In this document: piece by piece, positions 1 to 5,945 of the stretch
Position numbering within the stretch: the stretch's first letter is position 1
Layout: each line of letters starts with the position of its first letter
NCBI GenBank assembly: GCA_036741235.1
Contig: DAINSQ010000081.1
Span: 1 to 22,049 of the forward strand
Direction of reading: 5' to 3'
DNA: 22,049 nucleotides
From: JABWBR01 sp036741235
Lineage (GTDB): Bacteria; Bacteroidota; Bacteroidia; Chitinophagales; Saprospiraceae
Made by a program: the position numbers and the translations under genes
Notes under the pieces: model-generated
Seen by the model: the letters and a program-made list of their open reading frames with translations, nothing else
What the model was told of the DNA's origin: nothing
Databases searched by the model: none

Positions 1-8
1 GACAACTC

Positions 9-52
9 GGGTGTCTTGAACAGGATTTTCAGGATTTAAGGATGGGCAGGAT
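9..52. repeat. dispersed intergenic repeat, copy 1
   Basis: A 44-bp unit (TGTCTTGAACAGGATTTTC then AGGATTTAAGGATGGGCAGGAT) recurs at 158-201 with two mismatches. It contains three AGGAT words (ACAGGATTTTC, AGGATTTA, GGCAGGAT). Elements of this type are, to my recollection, scattered between genes in many Bacteroidota genomes; their function is unknown. It is noncoding here. Confidence 0.75.
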
Positions 53-157
53 GTTGGATTTTTGATTTTTTTCCGACATCTAGCATTAATTATCAAACAT
101 TCAACATTAATATTGTCATTCCCGCAAGGATATCTGCTCATGAAATGCTTGCGGCGG

Positions 158-201
158 GGGTGTCTTGAACAGGATTTTTAGGATTTAGGGATGGGCAGGA
201 T
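158..201. repeat. dispersed intergenic repeat, copy 2
   Basis: Second copy of the 44-bp unit at 9-52, in the same orientation, 149 bp downstream, 42 of 44 bases identical. Between the copies lies a short dyad, CCGCAAG (122-128) and CTTGCGG (148-154), in a CATTCCCGC-type context. The pair may mark recombination or amplification of an intergenic element at the edge of the accessory strip. Confidence 0.75.
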
Positions 202-232
202 TTTTTTTGGGGTATTCCTAATGTATAGAGCT

Positions 233-249
233 GGTCACAGTTTGTGACC
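233..249. promoter_or_regulatory. operator-like perfect dyad upstream of glycosylase-like gene
   Basis: GGTCACA-GTT-TGTGACC is a perfect 7-bp inverted repeat with a 3-nt centre. As RNA it would extend to about 11 pairs with wobble (bases 229-232 against 250-253). It has no T-tract, so it is not a standard terminator. Its place about 140 bp before the start at 388 fits a protein-binding site or RNA hairpin. The regulator is unknown. Confidence 0.4.
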
Positions 250-387
250 GGTTAAAGAGAACATAGCATATATATGTAGTTTATGCAACAAAAAAATCGA
301 AAAGGCGTATAACAATTATAAACAAAGTAATATTATTACGTAAAGTATAGCCAAAGCGTTTGGCAGCACACAAAAAACCACGCCAAT

Positions 388-1056
388 ATGGAAAAACAAG
401 CCCAATACCAGCAACTCGTCCAGAAACGGAAGGGACACGACTTTAAGAACGGCCTCACCAATCCCTCCCAAACAGCATTCGATATTGATGAAATAGACCC
501 CTGGGCGCAGTGGCAGAATAACCTGGATGCGAAAATACTCGTCGTAGGTCAAGAATTCTGTGATGTGGAAACATACGAGCGTACGGAGGGGAAAGTGGAG
601 CGTTTCCTCGATAAATACGAATATCCCTCTAACAAAAATCTGAAAGTATATTTTGAAATATTGGGCTACGATTTGGGGCATCCTCTGTCGCCCAATAAAT
701 CCAACCCAATATTTTTTACCAATGCAGTTATGGGACTCAAACCCGGCAGTATGTCCGGCAATTTTGATGTTAAATGGCTGGAAGAAAGTCGCGAATTATT
801 TCTAAAGCCGCTTATTGATATTATTCAACCAAAAATCATTATCCCAATCGGCTCGATGGCTACAAAAACACTTGGGGTTATCTACGGATTTAAAGTATCC
901 GACCACAAAAGTATGGTGGACAATGCTCCCATCAAAACACCTCAAACGATTGTCTTTCCCGTCTTTCACACCGGCGGCCTCGGCCTTCGGAATAGACCAA
1001 AGGAGCTGCAGATGGGGGATTGGAAGAGGATCAAAGGTTTAATAAGCATTCGGTAA
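388..1056 (+). CDS. uracil-DNA glycosylase superfamily protein
   Basis: This 222-residue protein shows the order of motifs of the UDG superfamily. A beta-strand ILVVGQEFCD (50-59) sits where family members carry their GQ(D/E) water-activating loop. FFTNAVMGLKPGSMSGN (109-125) follows, then the strand IIPIGSMATKTL (151-162), and FPVFHTGGLGLRNRP (190-204), where His194 occupies the place of the conserved C-terminal His motif. Known members cut the N-glycosidic bond of uracil or other altered bases. Phage-defence DNA glycosylases also exist (e.g. Brig1). The GQEFCD loop differs from GQDPY of family 1 UDG, and no Fe-S cysteine pattern is visible, so substrate is not predictable. The gene lies alone on the plus strand ahead of DUF3800, in AT-rich DNA with other defence-type genes. 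A housekeeping repair role is less likely given this context. The ATG at 388 is the first start in the open frame. Confidence 0.75.
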   Translation: MEKQAQYQQLVQKRKGHDFKNGLTNPSQTAFDIDEIDPWAQWQNNLDAKILVVGQEFCDVETYERTEGKVERFLDKYEYPSNKNLKVYFEILGYDLGHPLSPNKSNPIFFTNAVMGLKPGSMSGNFDVKWLEESRELFLKPLIDIIQPKIIIPIGSMATKTLGVIYGFKVSDHKSMVDNAPIKTPQTIVFPVFHTGGLGLRNRPKELQMGDWKRIKGLISIR

Positions 1057-1083
1057 GCAATAATTCATAGCCTATCTATTTTA

Positions 1084-1100
1084 CAACAAAAAGTTTGTTG
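1084..1100. promoter_or_regulatory. 7-3-7 dyad before DUF3800 promoter
   Basis: CAACAAA-AAG-TTTGTTG is a perfect 7-bp inverted repeat with a 3-nt centre, five bases upstream of the -33 element at 1106. It is AT-rich and lacks a downstream T-tract. It could be an operator for the DUF3800 promoter or a weak 3' hairpin for the glycosylase-like gene. Chance occurrence in AT-rich sequence is possible. Confidence 0.3.
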
Positions 1101-1105
1101 AAGTA

Positions 1106-1136
1106 TTGTGTTTTTATAAACCAAACATTAATTTTG
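1106..1136 (+). promoter_or_regulatory. Bacteroidota-type promoter for DUF3800 gene
   Basis: TTG at 1106-1108, a 20-bp spacer, and a perfect TAnnTTTG box (TAATTTTG, 1129-1136) match the Bacteroidota sigma-factor consensus. Transcription would begin near 1141-1143. That is downstream of the in-frame ATG at 1095, so this site argues for translation starting at 1176. Confidence 0.55.
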
Positions 1137-1175
1137 CAAACAATAAATAGTAGTTGGAAGGTTAAATCGTTTTTT

Positions 1176-1952
1176 ATGTTTCTAATGTATGTAGATGAAA
1201 GTGGCGATTGTGGCTTAATCCAAAATGGAAGCCCGACAAGGTTTTTTGCTTTGTCAGCTATGATTATCCATGAAAATAAGTGGAATCCTTTGTTACTAGA
1301 TTTAATCAATTTCAGGCGCAACTTAAAAATAGCTAAGGGCTTGAAAATGCGTGAAGAAATTCATGCGGTTGAATTCCTAACAAGACCTGGTGCACTTGTC
1401 AGAATTAAAAAAAATGATAGGCTTGATATATTAAAAAAATGCCTGGACTGGGTTGCAGCTCATAATGATATAAGTATTATAACCGTAGTGGTTGACAAAC
1501 AGGGCAAAAAAAAACCTGAACAGGTATTTGAATCAGCTTGGGAAAGATTAATCCAAAGATTTGAAAATACAATTCAGAGAAGAAATTTCCCAGACTCCTC
1601 TCCTCAAATAGAGGAAAGGGGGATGATAATACCTGATAATACTGATAATAAAAAATTGAAGGCGCTTATTAGGCGAATGAGAAGGCATAATATAGTGCCA
1701 AATAATGCTGCCTACTATCCAAGTGGTTATAGAAATTTAACGTTGTCTTATGTTATAGAGGATCCATTTTTAAAAGATTCTGCTGACTCTTATTTTCATC
1801 AAATAACTGACGTTATAGCCTATTTTGCAAGGCAAAAATTTGAACCCAATGCCTATGTAAGAAAAAAAGGAGCTACCACATTCTATGATCGCTTATTACC
1901 TGTAATTAATCCCCATGTCACAAGCGGAAATCTCCATATAATCAGAGGTTGA
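1176..1952 (+). CDS. DUF3800 domain-containing protein
   Basis: The protein (258 residues from this start) begins with YVDESGD at 5-11, the acidic N-terminal signature of DUF3800. It has further acidic clusters at about 152-158 (IPDNTDN) and 194-216 (IEDPFLKDSADSYFHQITDVIAY), where the family carries its C-terminal Asp-rich motif. The spacing of acidic residues is compatible with a metal-dependent RNase H-like nuclease fold. That is inference, as the family function is unproven, although it recurs in defence islands. An in-frame ATG exists at 1095, but the promoter at 1106-1136 lies within that extension, and the extension (27 residues) shows no family similarity. I therefore chose the ATG at 1176; 1185 is also possible. 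Its stop at 1950-1952 faces a candidate small RNA transcribed from the other strand. It is very AT-rich compared with the genes after 3895, suggesting horizontal acquisition. Confidence 0.75.
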   Translation: MFLMYVDESGDCGLIQNGSPTRFFALSAMIIHENKWNPLLLDLINFRRNLKIAKGLKMREEIHAVEFLTRPGALVRIKKNDRLDILKKCLDWVAAHNDISIITVVVDKQGKKKPEQVFESAWERLIQRFENTIQRRNFPDSSPQIEERGMIIPDNTDNKKLKALIRRMRRHNIVPNNAAYYPSGYRNLTLSYVIEDPFLKDSADSYFHQITDVIAYFARQKFEPNAYVRKKGATTFYDRLLPVINPHVTSGNLHIIRG

Positions 1953-1959
1953 TACAAAT

Positions 1960-1982
1960 AAAAAAGGGAGGCAGGGCCTCCC
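1960..1982 (-). terminator. intrinsic terminator on minus strand
   Basis: GGGAGGC-AGG-GCCTCCC (1966-1982) is a perfect 7-bp stem with a 3-nt loop. On the minus strand it is followed by six T residues (1965-1960), the standard intrinsic layout. On the plus strand it is followed by GGAGAAATCC without a T-tract, so it would terminate the DUF3800 mRNA poorly. Direction therefore points to a minus-strand transcript from 2025. Confidence 0.6.
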
Positions 1983-2025
1983 GGAGAAATCCTACTACCC
2001 GGACGCGCCAGCGTTCAGATTTCAA
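1960..2025 (-). ncRNA. candidate structured small RNA, antisense-facing DUF3800 3' end
   Basis: Read on the minus strand, a promoter-like pair (2029-2059) is followed by a compact ~65-nt transcript. GAAAUC (2018-2023) can pair with GAUUUC (1986-1991), enclosing a small ACGC-UGGC-GCGU hairpin. The transcript ends in a perfect 7-bp GC stem with a 3-nt loop (1966-1982) plus six U residues. Promoter, folded body and intrinsic terminator in order, with no open frame, is the layout of a stand-alone bacterial sRNA. It converges on the DUF3800 gene, whose stop codon lies just beyond the terminator. I cannot name the family. Alternatives are a mobile hairpin repeat or just a 3' terminator for the converging side. 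No expression or conservation evidence is available. Confidence 0.4.
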
Positions 2026-2028
2026 CCG

Positions 2029-2059
2029 TAAATATAGCGTAAATCTTGGTATTTTCAAA
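2029..2059 (-). promoter_or_regulatory. candidate promoter of small RNA
   Basis: On the minus strand TTTG (2059-2056) is separated by 19 bp from TATATTTA (2036-2029), which matches TAnnTTTG except for the last base. The start would fall near 2023-2025. Spacing is what Bacteroidota housekeeping promoters use. Confidence 0.4.
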
Positions 2060-2175
2060 ATAAATTGGCTTTTTTTATAAAATGTTAATATTTATACAAT
2101 TCGATGGAAGAAATTATGTTCGGTAGTCAACAAAGATGGTTACTTGTAGTTTTTTTAATTTAAACACCGCCCCTC

Positions 2176-2283
2176 ATGCTCAACTTCAAAGAATAAGCCG
2201 ATCTAATATGGCGGGTAGCCGACCTGCTGCGGGGCGACTACAAGCAGTCAAGCAATATTCCTGGATGGCTAGACTCAGAATAG
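2176..2283 (+). pseudogene. hsdM: relic of type I restriction-modification HsdM N-terminus
   Basis: Translating from the ATG at 2176 gives MLNFKE, a stop (TAA, 2194-2196), then ADLIWRVADLLRGDYKQS up to 2250. This is the opening of type I DNA methyltransferase subunits (HsdM), whose N-terminal helical domain begins FxEKAxxIWxVADLLRGDYKQS and continues YGKVILPLTVLRRLD. The stop occupies the place of the Lys expected after FKE. After KQS the similarity ends abruptly, and the frame closes at 2281-2283. Only about 25 of roughly 500 codons remain, so the gene is dead. It shows that a type I R-M operon once sat here and was removed by deletion with its 5' end left behind. Confidence 0.8.
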
Positions 2284-2402
2284 TATATAATTTTCATATT
2301 TAACACATTATGTGAACAATCCAACTATTTGCTATTTAATTGTTTATTGTTGCTGTTTTAGAGCCTTCGAAAACTATTCTCGTATTATAAGCCAAATTGT
2401 TT

Positions 2403-2410
2403 TAAATTTG
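2403..2410 (+). promoter_or_regulatory. -7 promoter box before DUF4007 gene
   Basis: TAAATTTG is a perfect TAnnTTTG box. No good -33 TTG lies 19-21 bp upstream, so the promoter may be weak or activator-dependent. Because its last base is the first base of the GTG at 2410, that GTG could not be within the transcript. This supports the ATG at 2437. Confidence 0.35.
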
Positions 2411-2436
2411 TGAGTGTTCCAACCAAAAGCGTACTG

Positions 2437-2730
2437 ATGCAACCAACAACAAAGCCTACTTTTTCTGGTCACGAAACATTCCAATGCCGGCACTTGTGGC
2501 TTAAGAAAGGTTATGACTTCGTGAAATCTGGTAAAGCATTCAGCGATGAAGACGCTGTAGTTGAATTAGGTGTGGGTAAAAACATGGTTACTGCTATTCG
2601 TTATTGGATGCTGCAACAGATTGAAGAGGATTTTATTAAAAAGAACACAAAATCAAACCCGAAATCGCCTTACCTATCTTATGTCTTGGTAAATGAGGCG
2701 GGGGTAAGGTATGCGGTTTGTTTTATCTGA
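2437..2730 (+). CDS. DUF4007 protein, C-terminally truncated
   Basis: FSGHETFQCRHLWLKKGYDFV followed by AFSDEDAVVELGVGKNMVTAIRYWM is the highly conserved N-terminus of DUF4007. Full family members are about 290-310 residues; this one has 97. It leaves recognisable family sequence after the IRYWM helix and ends in an unrelated ~38-residue tail. DUF4007 genes occur in defence neighbourhoods, often near DndC/PAPS-reductase-like genes (from memory); neither is present here. An internal deletion, as for the hsdM relic just upstream, is the simplest explanation, so this is probably nonfunctional or a fragment. A GTG start at 2410 would add nine residues but overlaps the -7 box. Twelve bases separate its stop from the HNH gene, so the two are likely cotranscribed. 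Confidence 0.65.
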   Translation: MQPTTKPTFSGHETFQCRHLWLKKGYDFVKSGKAFSDEDAVVELGVGKNMVTAIRYWMLQQIEEDFIKKNTKSNPKSPYLSYVLVNEAGVRYAVCFI

Positions 2731-2742
2731 CTTTGCATTGCT

Positions 2743-3861
2743 ATGGAACTTCCATTTGAACCTGACGTTGATGTGAGTAGTTTGTCAGTCATTTTTAATG
2801 ATACGACTAATTCTTATAAGTTTTACTGGTTCTTGGCAATCCTTAATGCATTGAATAAAGGGACGGCCGAACGGTTAAACGTTGATGATTTGGCAATCCA
2901 GATGATAGCAGATGTTTGGTTCCCACTTGAGTATTATAGACTCTCATTTGGCAAGCAAGATGGTTTTAAAAAGGTTGCTGACTACATTTCGGCTTACTTA
3001 CCTGTCGACACCTCACCTAGTGCCCCAACATTGGAAACGCAACTTGATCAAAGTTTAGGTAGAGTAGAAATTCGAGCAATAAAATCAAGAGTAGGAGAAT
3101 TACTGCGATGGGTTCCATACCGATTCCTACGTCCATTCTTTATCTTTGAATTGAGGGGAATTAAAGACACTAATATTAATGGTGCAATAATTAAACTGTG
3201 TAACGAGAATTTTGAGAAGGACCGTCGCCGTGTCATGTATAAGTTTGAGGGGAGATCTATTATTTTTAATACCAATTGGATGGACTACGTCAAAGCAAAC
3301 CATCAAGTTCTAAAAGGCTTTACATATTGGCATATAGTTAAGTTTTTACAGAGAAATAATCCAAATGTTCCAGGGATTGCAAGCAAAATTTTTAAACCTG
3401 ATTATAGTGACAGAAATTTATCTAAAGCAACGAAATTTTGGAAGGAATTTCTGTCTGAAACGCCAAATTATTATTGTATTTACTCTGGACAACAGCTAAC
3501 ACAAGAAAATTTTTCGCTCGACCATTTTTTGCCATGGTCTTTCGTTGTGCACAATCATTTTTGGAACCTGATACCAGTTCCTAAAAGCGTGAACTCATCT
3601 AAAAGAGATTGGCTACCAGATTGGACGTATTTTCCAATGTTTGCTCAGCGGCAATATGAGGTATTCAAATTTCACTTTCAAAATGGCAAAATAAAGGTAC
3701 TTGAAGACTACTTTATAGACATTGTTCCAAATGAACATTTGGTAGGTCAGAAAGAATTTACCCAACGTCTTGAGCAGCAAATCATGCCACAATATCAAAT
3801 AGCGAAAAACATGGGTTTCCTTTCCCCATTTATTTTCCATGAAAAGCAAAATTCTAGATAG
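2743..3861 (+). CDS. HNH endonuclease
   Basis: The 372-residue protein has a helical N-terminal region opening with VIFNDTTNSYKFYWFLAILNAL, a common start for defence-associated HNH proteins. The nuclease lies near residues 245-295: Cys245 in CIYSG, then LDHFLPWSF with Asp260-His261, then HNHFWNLIPVPKSVNSSKRDWLPDW with Asn275 as the HNH asparagine. All core catalytic positions are present and the C-terminal ~80 residues add a small extra domain. Only one Cys of the usual CxxC structural zinc site is seen (CIYSG instead of CxxCG), so zinc binding may be absent. It probably cuts DNA as a restriction-type effector. It sits immediately after the truncated DUF4007 gene and is convergent with DUF4407 (33 bp gap). 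The nuclease is well supported; its partner and target are unknown. It appears intact. Confidence 0.8.
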   Translation: MELPFEPDVDVSSLSVIFNDTTNSYKFYWFLAILNALNKGTAERLNVDDLAIQMIADVWFPLEYYRLSFGKQDGFKKVADYISAYLPVDTSPSAPTLETQLDQSLGRVEIRAIKSRVGELLRWVPYRFLRPFFIFELRGIKDTNINGAIIKLCNENFEKDRRRVMYKFEGRSIIFNTNWMDYVKANHQVLKGFTYWHIVKFLQRNNPNVPGIASKIFKPDYSDRNLSKATKFWKEFLSETPNYYCIYSGQQLTQENFSLDHFLPWSFVVHNHFWNLIPVPKSVNSSKRDWLPDWTYFPMFAQRQYEVFKFHFQNGKIKVLEDYFIDIVPNEHLVGQKEFTQRLEQQIMPQYQIAKNMGFLSPFIFHEKQNSR

Positions 3862-3894
3862 TTGATTCACATATCAAACCAATGAGCTGATAAC

Positions 3895-5019
3895 CTACCC
3901 CATAAACTCCTCCAACCTCCTCAACAAATCCCTAAACGGCGTGCCGTTGACGCCCTGGATTTCCTGTTTGATCTTTTGCCGGCGCAGGTCTTCGATTTCG
4001 TCTACGTAGACCTTGCGGGTTTCGTTTTTCTTGTGGCGCTCGTAGGCGTTGGTGATGGTAATGGGCATTTTGTCTTCTTCGAGCAGGTGGCGGTCGTATT
4101 CGCCGATTTTGGTGAGGGCTTTGAAGGTCACCGGCAGGATGTCGACCAGGATGAAAAACAGCATGAGGAACCACTTGGTGAGGGCCACGGTGCGACCGCC
4201 GACTTCGCGGCTTTCGAGGCGCTCCAGGGCGATTTCGCGGGCCAGGTAGTTGTCGCTGTAGTTGTTCCTGAATTCTTCCAGTTTGGTCTCGCGAGTGCGT
4301 TCGATTTTGGCGATGGCGACGGCGTTGCTGTCGAGTTTGACGGCGTTTTGCGTGCGCAGGGCTACGATTTCTTCGTTGAGCAGGGTGATTTCGCTTTTGA
4401 TTTCGCGCGAGCGGGGGCCGTATTGTTTCATGCCGGAGGTGGTGCCGCAAAACATGGTGGTGTCTTTGCCGCTCATTTCGTAGAGCAGCAGCTTTTCTTT
4501 GCAGGCGCGTTCGGCGACTTTGGCCTCCAGCGAGGCGTTGATCAGGCTGTCTCTGCCGCGCACTTTTTGGATGTCGATTTCGTATTTTTGGTTAATAGCT
4601 TCTTCTCCTTCGATCTGCATGGTGGTGAGCTCCTGGATGAGGCTGTCGTTGAAGACTAGTATGACCAGCGGGTGGGAGACGATGATACCGATGCCGATGG
4701 AGAATAGGAGACGGGTGAGGAAAACCGCCGAAAATACGTCGCGGCGCAGCTTTTCCGATTTCCGAAAGGTGGAAACGATAAACCGGTCGAAGACGAGTAC
4801 GATGAAGCCCCAGGCGATACCGGCGAAGATGTACACGAATTTGCTGTCGGTGAGGGTGGAAACGGCGTAGGTCATGGATATCCAACCCAGCAGTGCGGGT
4901 ACGATTACTAATCCGCCATAACCGCCGTGTTTGATGTGTTCAGATTGGCCGCAGCGGTCCAGGATCGACCTGTCGGAACCGGCGAGCCACACGAACAGGT
5001 CGTAGAGCCTCGATTTCAT
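3895..5019 (-). CDS. DUF4407 domain membrane protein
   Basis: A 374-residue inner-membrane protein of the DUF4407 family, recognisable by FVWLAGSDRSIL at the N-terminus and WGFIVLVFDRFIVS after the second membrane helix. Predicted helices are at about 35-55, 61-78, 100-123 and 280-300. The ~155 residues between helices three and four are charged and probably coiled-coil, with Cys173 and Cys191 in the loop. The C-terminal tail (about 305-374) is charged and likely cytoplasmic. Function in Bacteroidota is unknown. It is transcribed alone, 132 bp after cutC. Base composition changes sharply here from the AT-rich strip to GC-richer core DNA. Its start codon lies in a leader hairpin described separately. 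The ATG at 5019 fits the family start. Confidence 0.8.
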   Translation of the reverse strand: MKSRLYDLFVWLAGSDRSILDRCGQSEHIKHGGYGGLVIVPALLGWISMTYAVSTLTDSKFVYIFAGIAWGFIVLVFDRFIVSTFRKSEKLRRDVFSAVFLTRLLFSIGIGIIVSHPLVILVFNDSLIQELTTMQIEGEEAINQKYEIDIQKVRGRDSLINASLEAKVAERACKEKLLLYEMSGKDTTMFCGTTSGMKQYGPRSREIKSEITLLNEEIVALRTQNAVKLDSNAVAIAKIERTRETKLEEFRNNYSDNYLAREIALERLESREVGGRTVALTKWFLMLFFILVDILPVTFKALTKIGEYDRHLLEEDKMPITITNAYERHKKNETRKVYVDEIEDLRRQKIKQEIQGVNGTPFRDLLRRLEEFMG

Positions 5020-5074
5020 TGCTTAGCGCATTGAGGTAGACAATGTTGTTTCAGTCGGGCGCTTCTAAGCAATG
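5017..5074 (-). promoter_or_regulatory. leader hairpin enclosing the DUF4407 start codon
   Basis: In the mRNA, CAUUGCUUAG (5074-5065) can pair perfectly with CUAAGCAAUG (5026-5017), whose last three bases are the AUG. A second stem, CAUUG/CAAUG (5045-5041 with 5033-5029), forms inside the 38-nt loop. A 10-bp stem over the start would hinder translation until opened. No ligand or factor can be inferred. Confidence 0.4.
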
Positions 5075-5151
5075 CGGCTGACGGGGCAGCGCGGTCTGCT
5101 ACGAGGCGTTGTATCAAATAACGCTAATAATTCCTGATTAGTACAGTTTTA

Positions 5152-5820
5152 TTATACCAACGCCCGGAGTTGTTCGACAACGCCAACGGCGGTTTCGATG
5201 CCGCCCGGCGGTTTGGCGGAGGAGTGCACCTCTTGCAGCGGCGCTGTTTGGAGTAAAAGGCTCAGGTTATCGGGGCGAATACCCCCGCCTGCCATGATGC
5301 GCAGTCGGTCGCCGGCATATTCGATGTAGCGCCGCAGGGCTTCGGCGCCGGCGAGGGCGTTGGGCGCTCCCCCCGAGGTCAATATGCGGCTGACGCCAAG
5401 CGATACGAGCTGGTCGATGGCTTCCAGCGGCGCCGTACACACATCGAAAGCCCGGTGGAAGGTAAAGGGCAGGGGGTGTGCGGCAGCTACCAGGCGGGCG
5501 GTTTGCTCGTAGTGAAGCCTGCCGTCGGGGTGCAGGGCGCCGCAGACGATGCCGTCGGCGCCCAGGGTTTTGGACTGGGCGATATCTTCGAGCATCACTT
5601 CCATTTCGTCTTCGCTGTAGCAGAAGTTGCCCGCCCGGGGTCTGATGAGTACCAAAACGGGGATAGACAGGGACTGTCTGGTTTTACGCAGCAGACCGGG
5701 GCTCGGCGTCAGGCCGTCTAATTCGAGGCCCATGCATAGTTCTATGCGGTCGGCGCCGCCGGACTGGGCGGCCAGGGCCGAGGTGTAGGAGGCGCAGCAG
5801 ATTTCGAGTGTTCGGTGCAT
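5152..5820 (-). CDS. cutC: CutC family protein (copper homeostasis)
   Basis: The 222-residue TIM-barrel protein matches CutC throughout: LEICCASYTSALAAQSGGADRIELC at 5-29, GLTPSPGL 36-43, VLIRPRAGNF 57-66, FTFHRAFD 119-126, RILTSGGAPNA 145-155, IMAGGGIRPDN 175-185 and EVHSSA 197-202. It is slightly shorter than the E. coli protein (248), mostly at the C-terminus. CutC has been linked to copper tolerance and Cu(I) binding, but its biochemical activity is unsettled. It is cytoplasmic. No copper-export or sensing gene is adjacent. The gene stands alone, with an inverted repeat 12 bp upstream of its start. Confidence 0.9.
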   Translation of the reverse strand: MHRTLEICCASYTSALAAQSGGADRIELCMGLELDGLTPSPGLLRKTRQSLSIPVLVLIRPRAGNFCYSEDEMEVMLEDIAQSKTLGADGIVCGALHPDGRLHYEQTARLVAAAHPLPFTFHRAFDVCTAPLEAIDQLVSLGVSRILTSGGAPNALAGAEALRRYIEYAGDRLRIMAGGGIRPDNLSLLLQTAPLQEVHSSAKPPGGIETAVGVVEQLRALV

Positions 5821-5832
5821 AGTTGGTTGTTT

Positions 5833-5893
5833 ACCACAGCGTTAAACGGAGTGACACAGAGTTTTTTTATATTACTCCGTTGAATGCTGTGGT
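5833..5893. repeat. 20-bp imperfect inverted repeat, 21-nt loop
   Basis: ACCACAGCGTTAAACGGAGT (5833-5852) faces ACTCCGTTGAATGCTGTGGT (5874-5893); 18 of 20 positions pair. The loop, GACACAGAGTTTTTTTATATT, is AT-rich. It fills the space between the cutC start and the truncated metallopeptidase and may be a small intergenic element. The left arm and loop resemble the ACCACAGAG..GACACAGAG words frequent in environmental genomes. Confidence 0.7.
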
Positions 5894-5945
5894 GAAATCA
5901 TCAGGAAACAACAATTTGCCCGCCCTGCCAGCGATTATATGCTAA

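Larger units (their letters stand above)
1..387. other. noncoding left flank of accessory region
   Basis: There is no convincing gene in these 387 bases. They hold the two 44-bp repeats, the small CCGCAAG dyad between them, and the 7-3-7 dyad at 233-249. From about 250 to 387 the sequence is AT-rich leader for the glycosylase-like gene starting at 388. I found no good TAnnTTTG box in it. Confidence 0.6.

Noticed and set aside
233..249. CRP/FNR-type operator
   Set aside because: The half-sites are in the reverse order to TGTGA..TCACA and the spacing is 3 nt, so this family cannot be assigned.
2410..2436. GTG start of DUF4007 nine codons earlier
   Set aside because: The GTG shares its first base with a perfect -7 promoter box (2403-2410), so it would probably lie outside the transcript; the ATG at 2437 precedes FSGHETF by a normal distance.
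3932..4659. Long open frames overlapping DUF4407 in other frames, both strands
   Set aside because: They are Arg/His- or Phe/Val-skewed translations caused by codon bias of the DUF4407 gene, without domain character.
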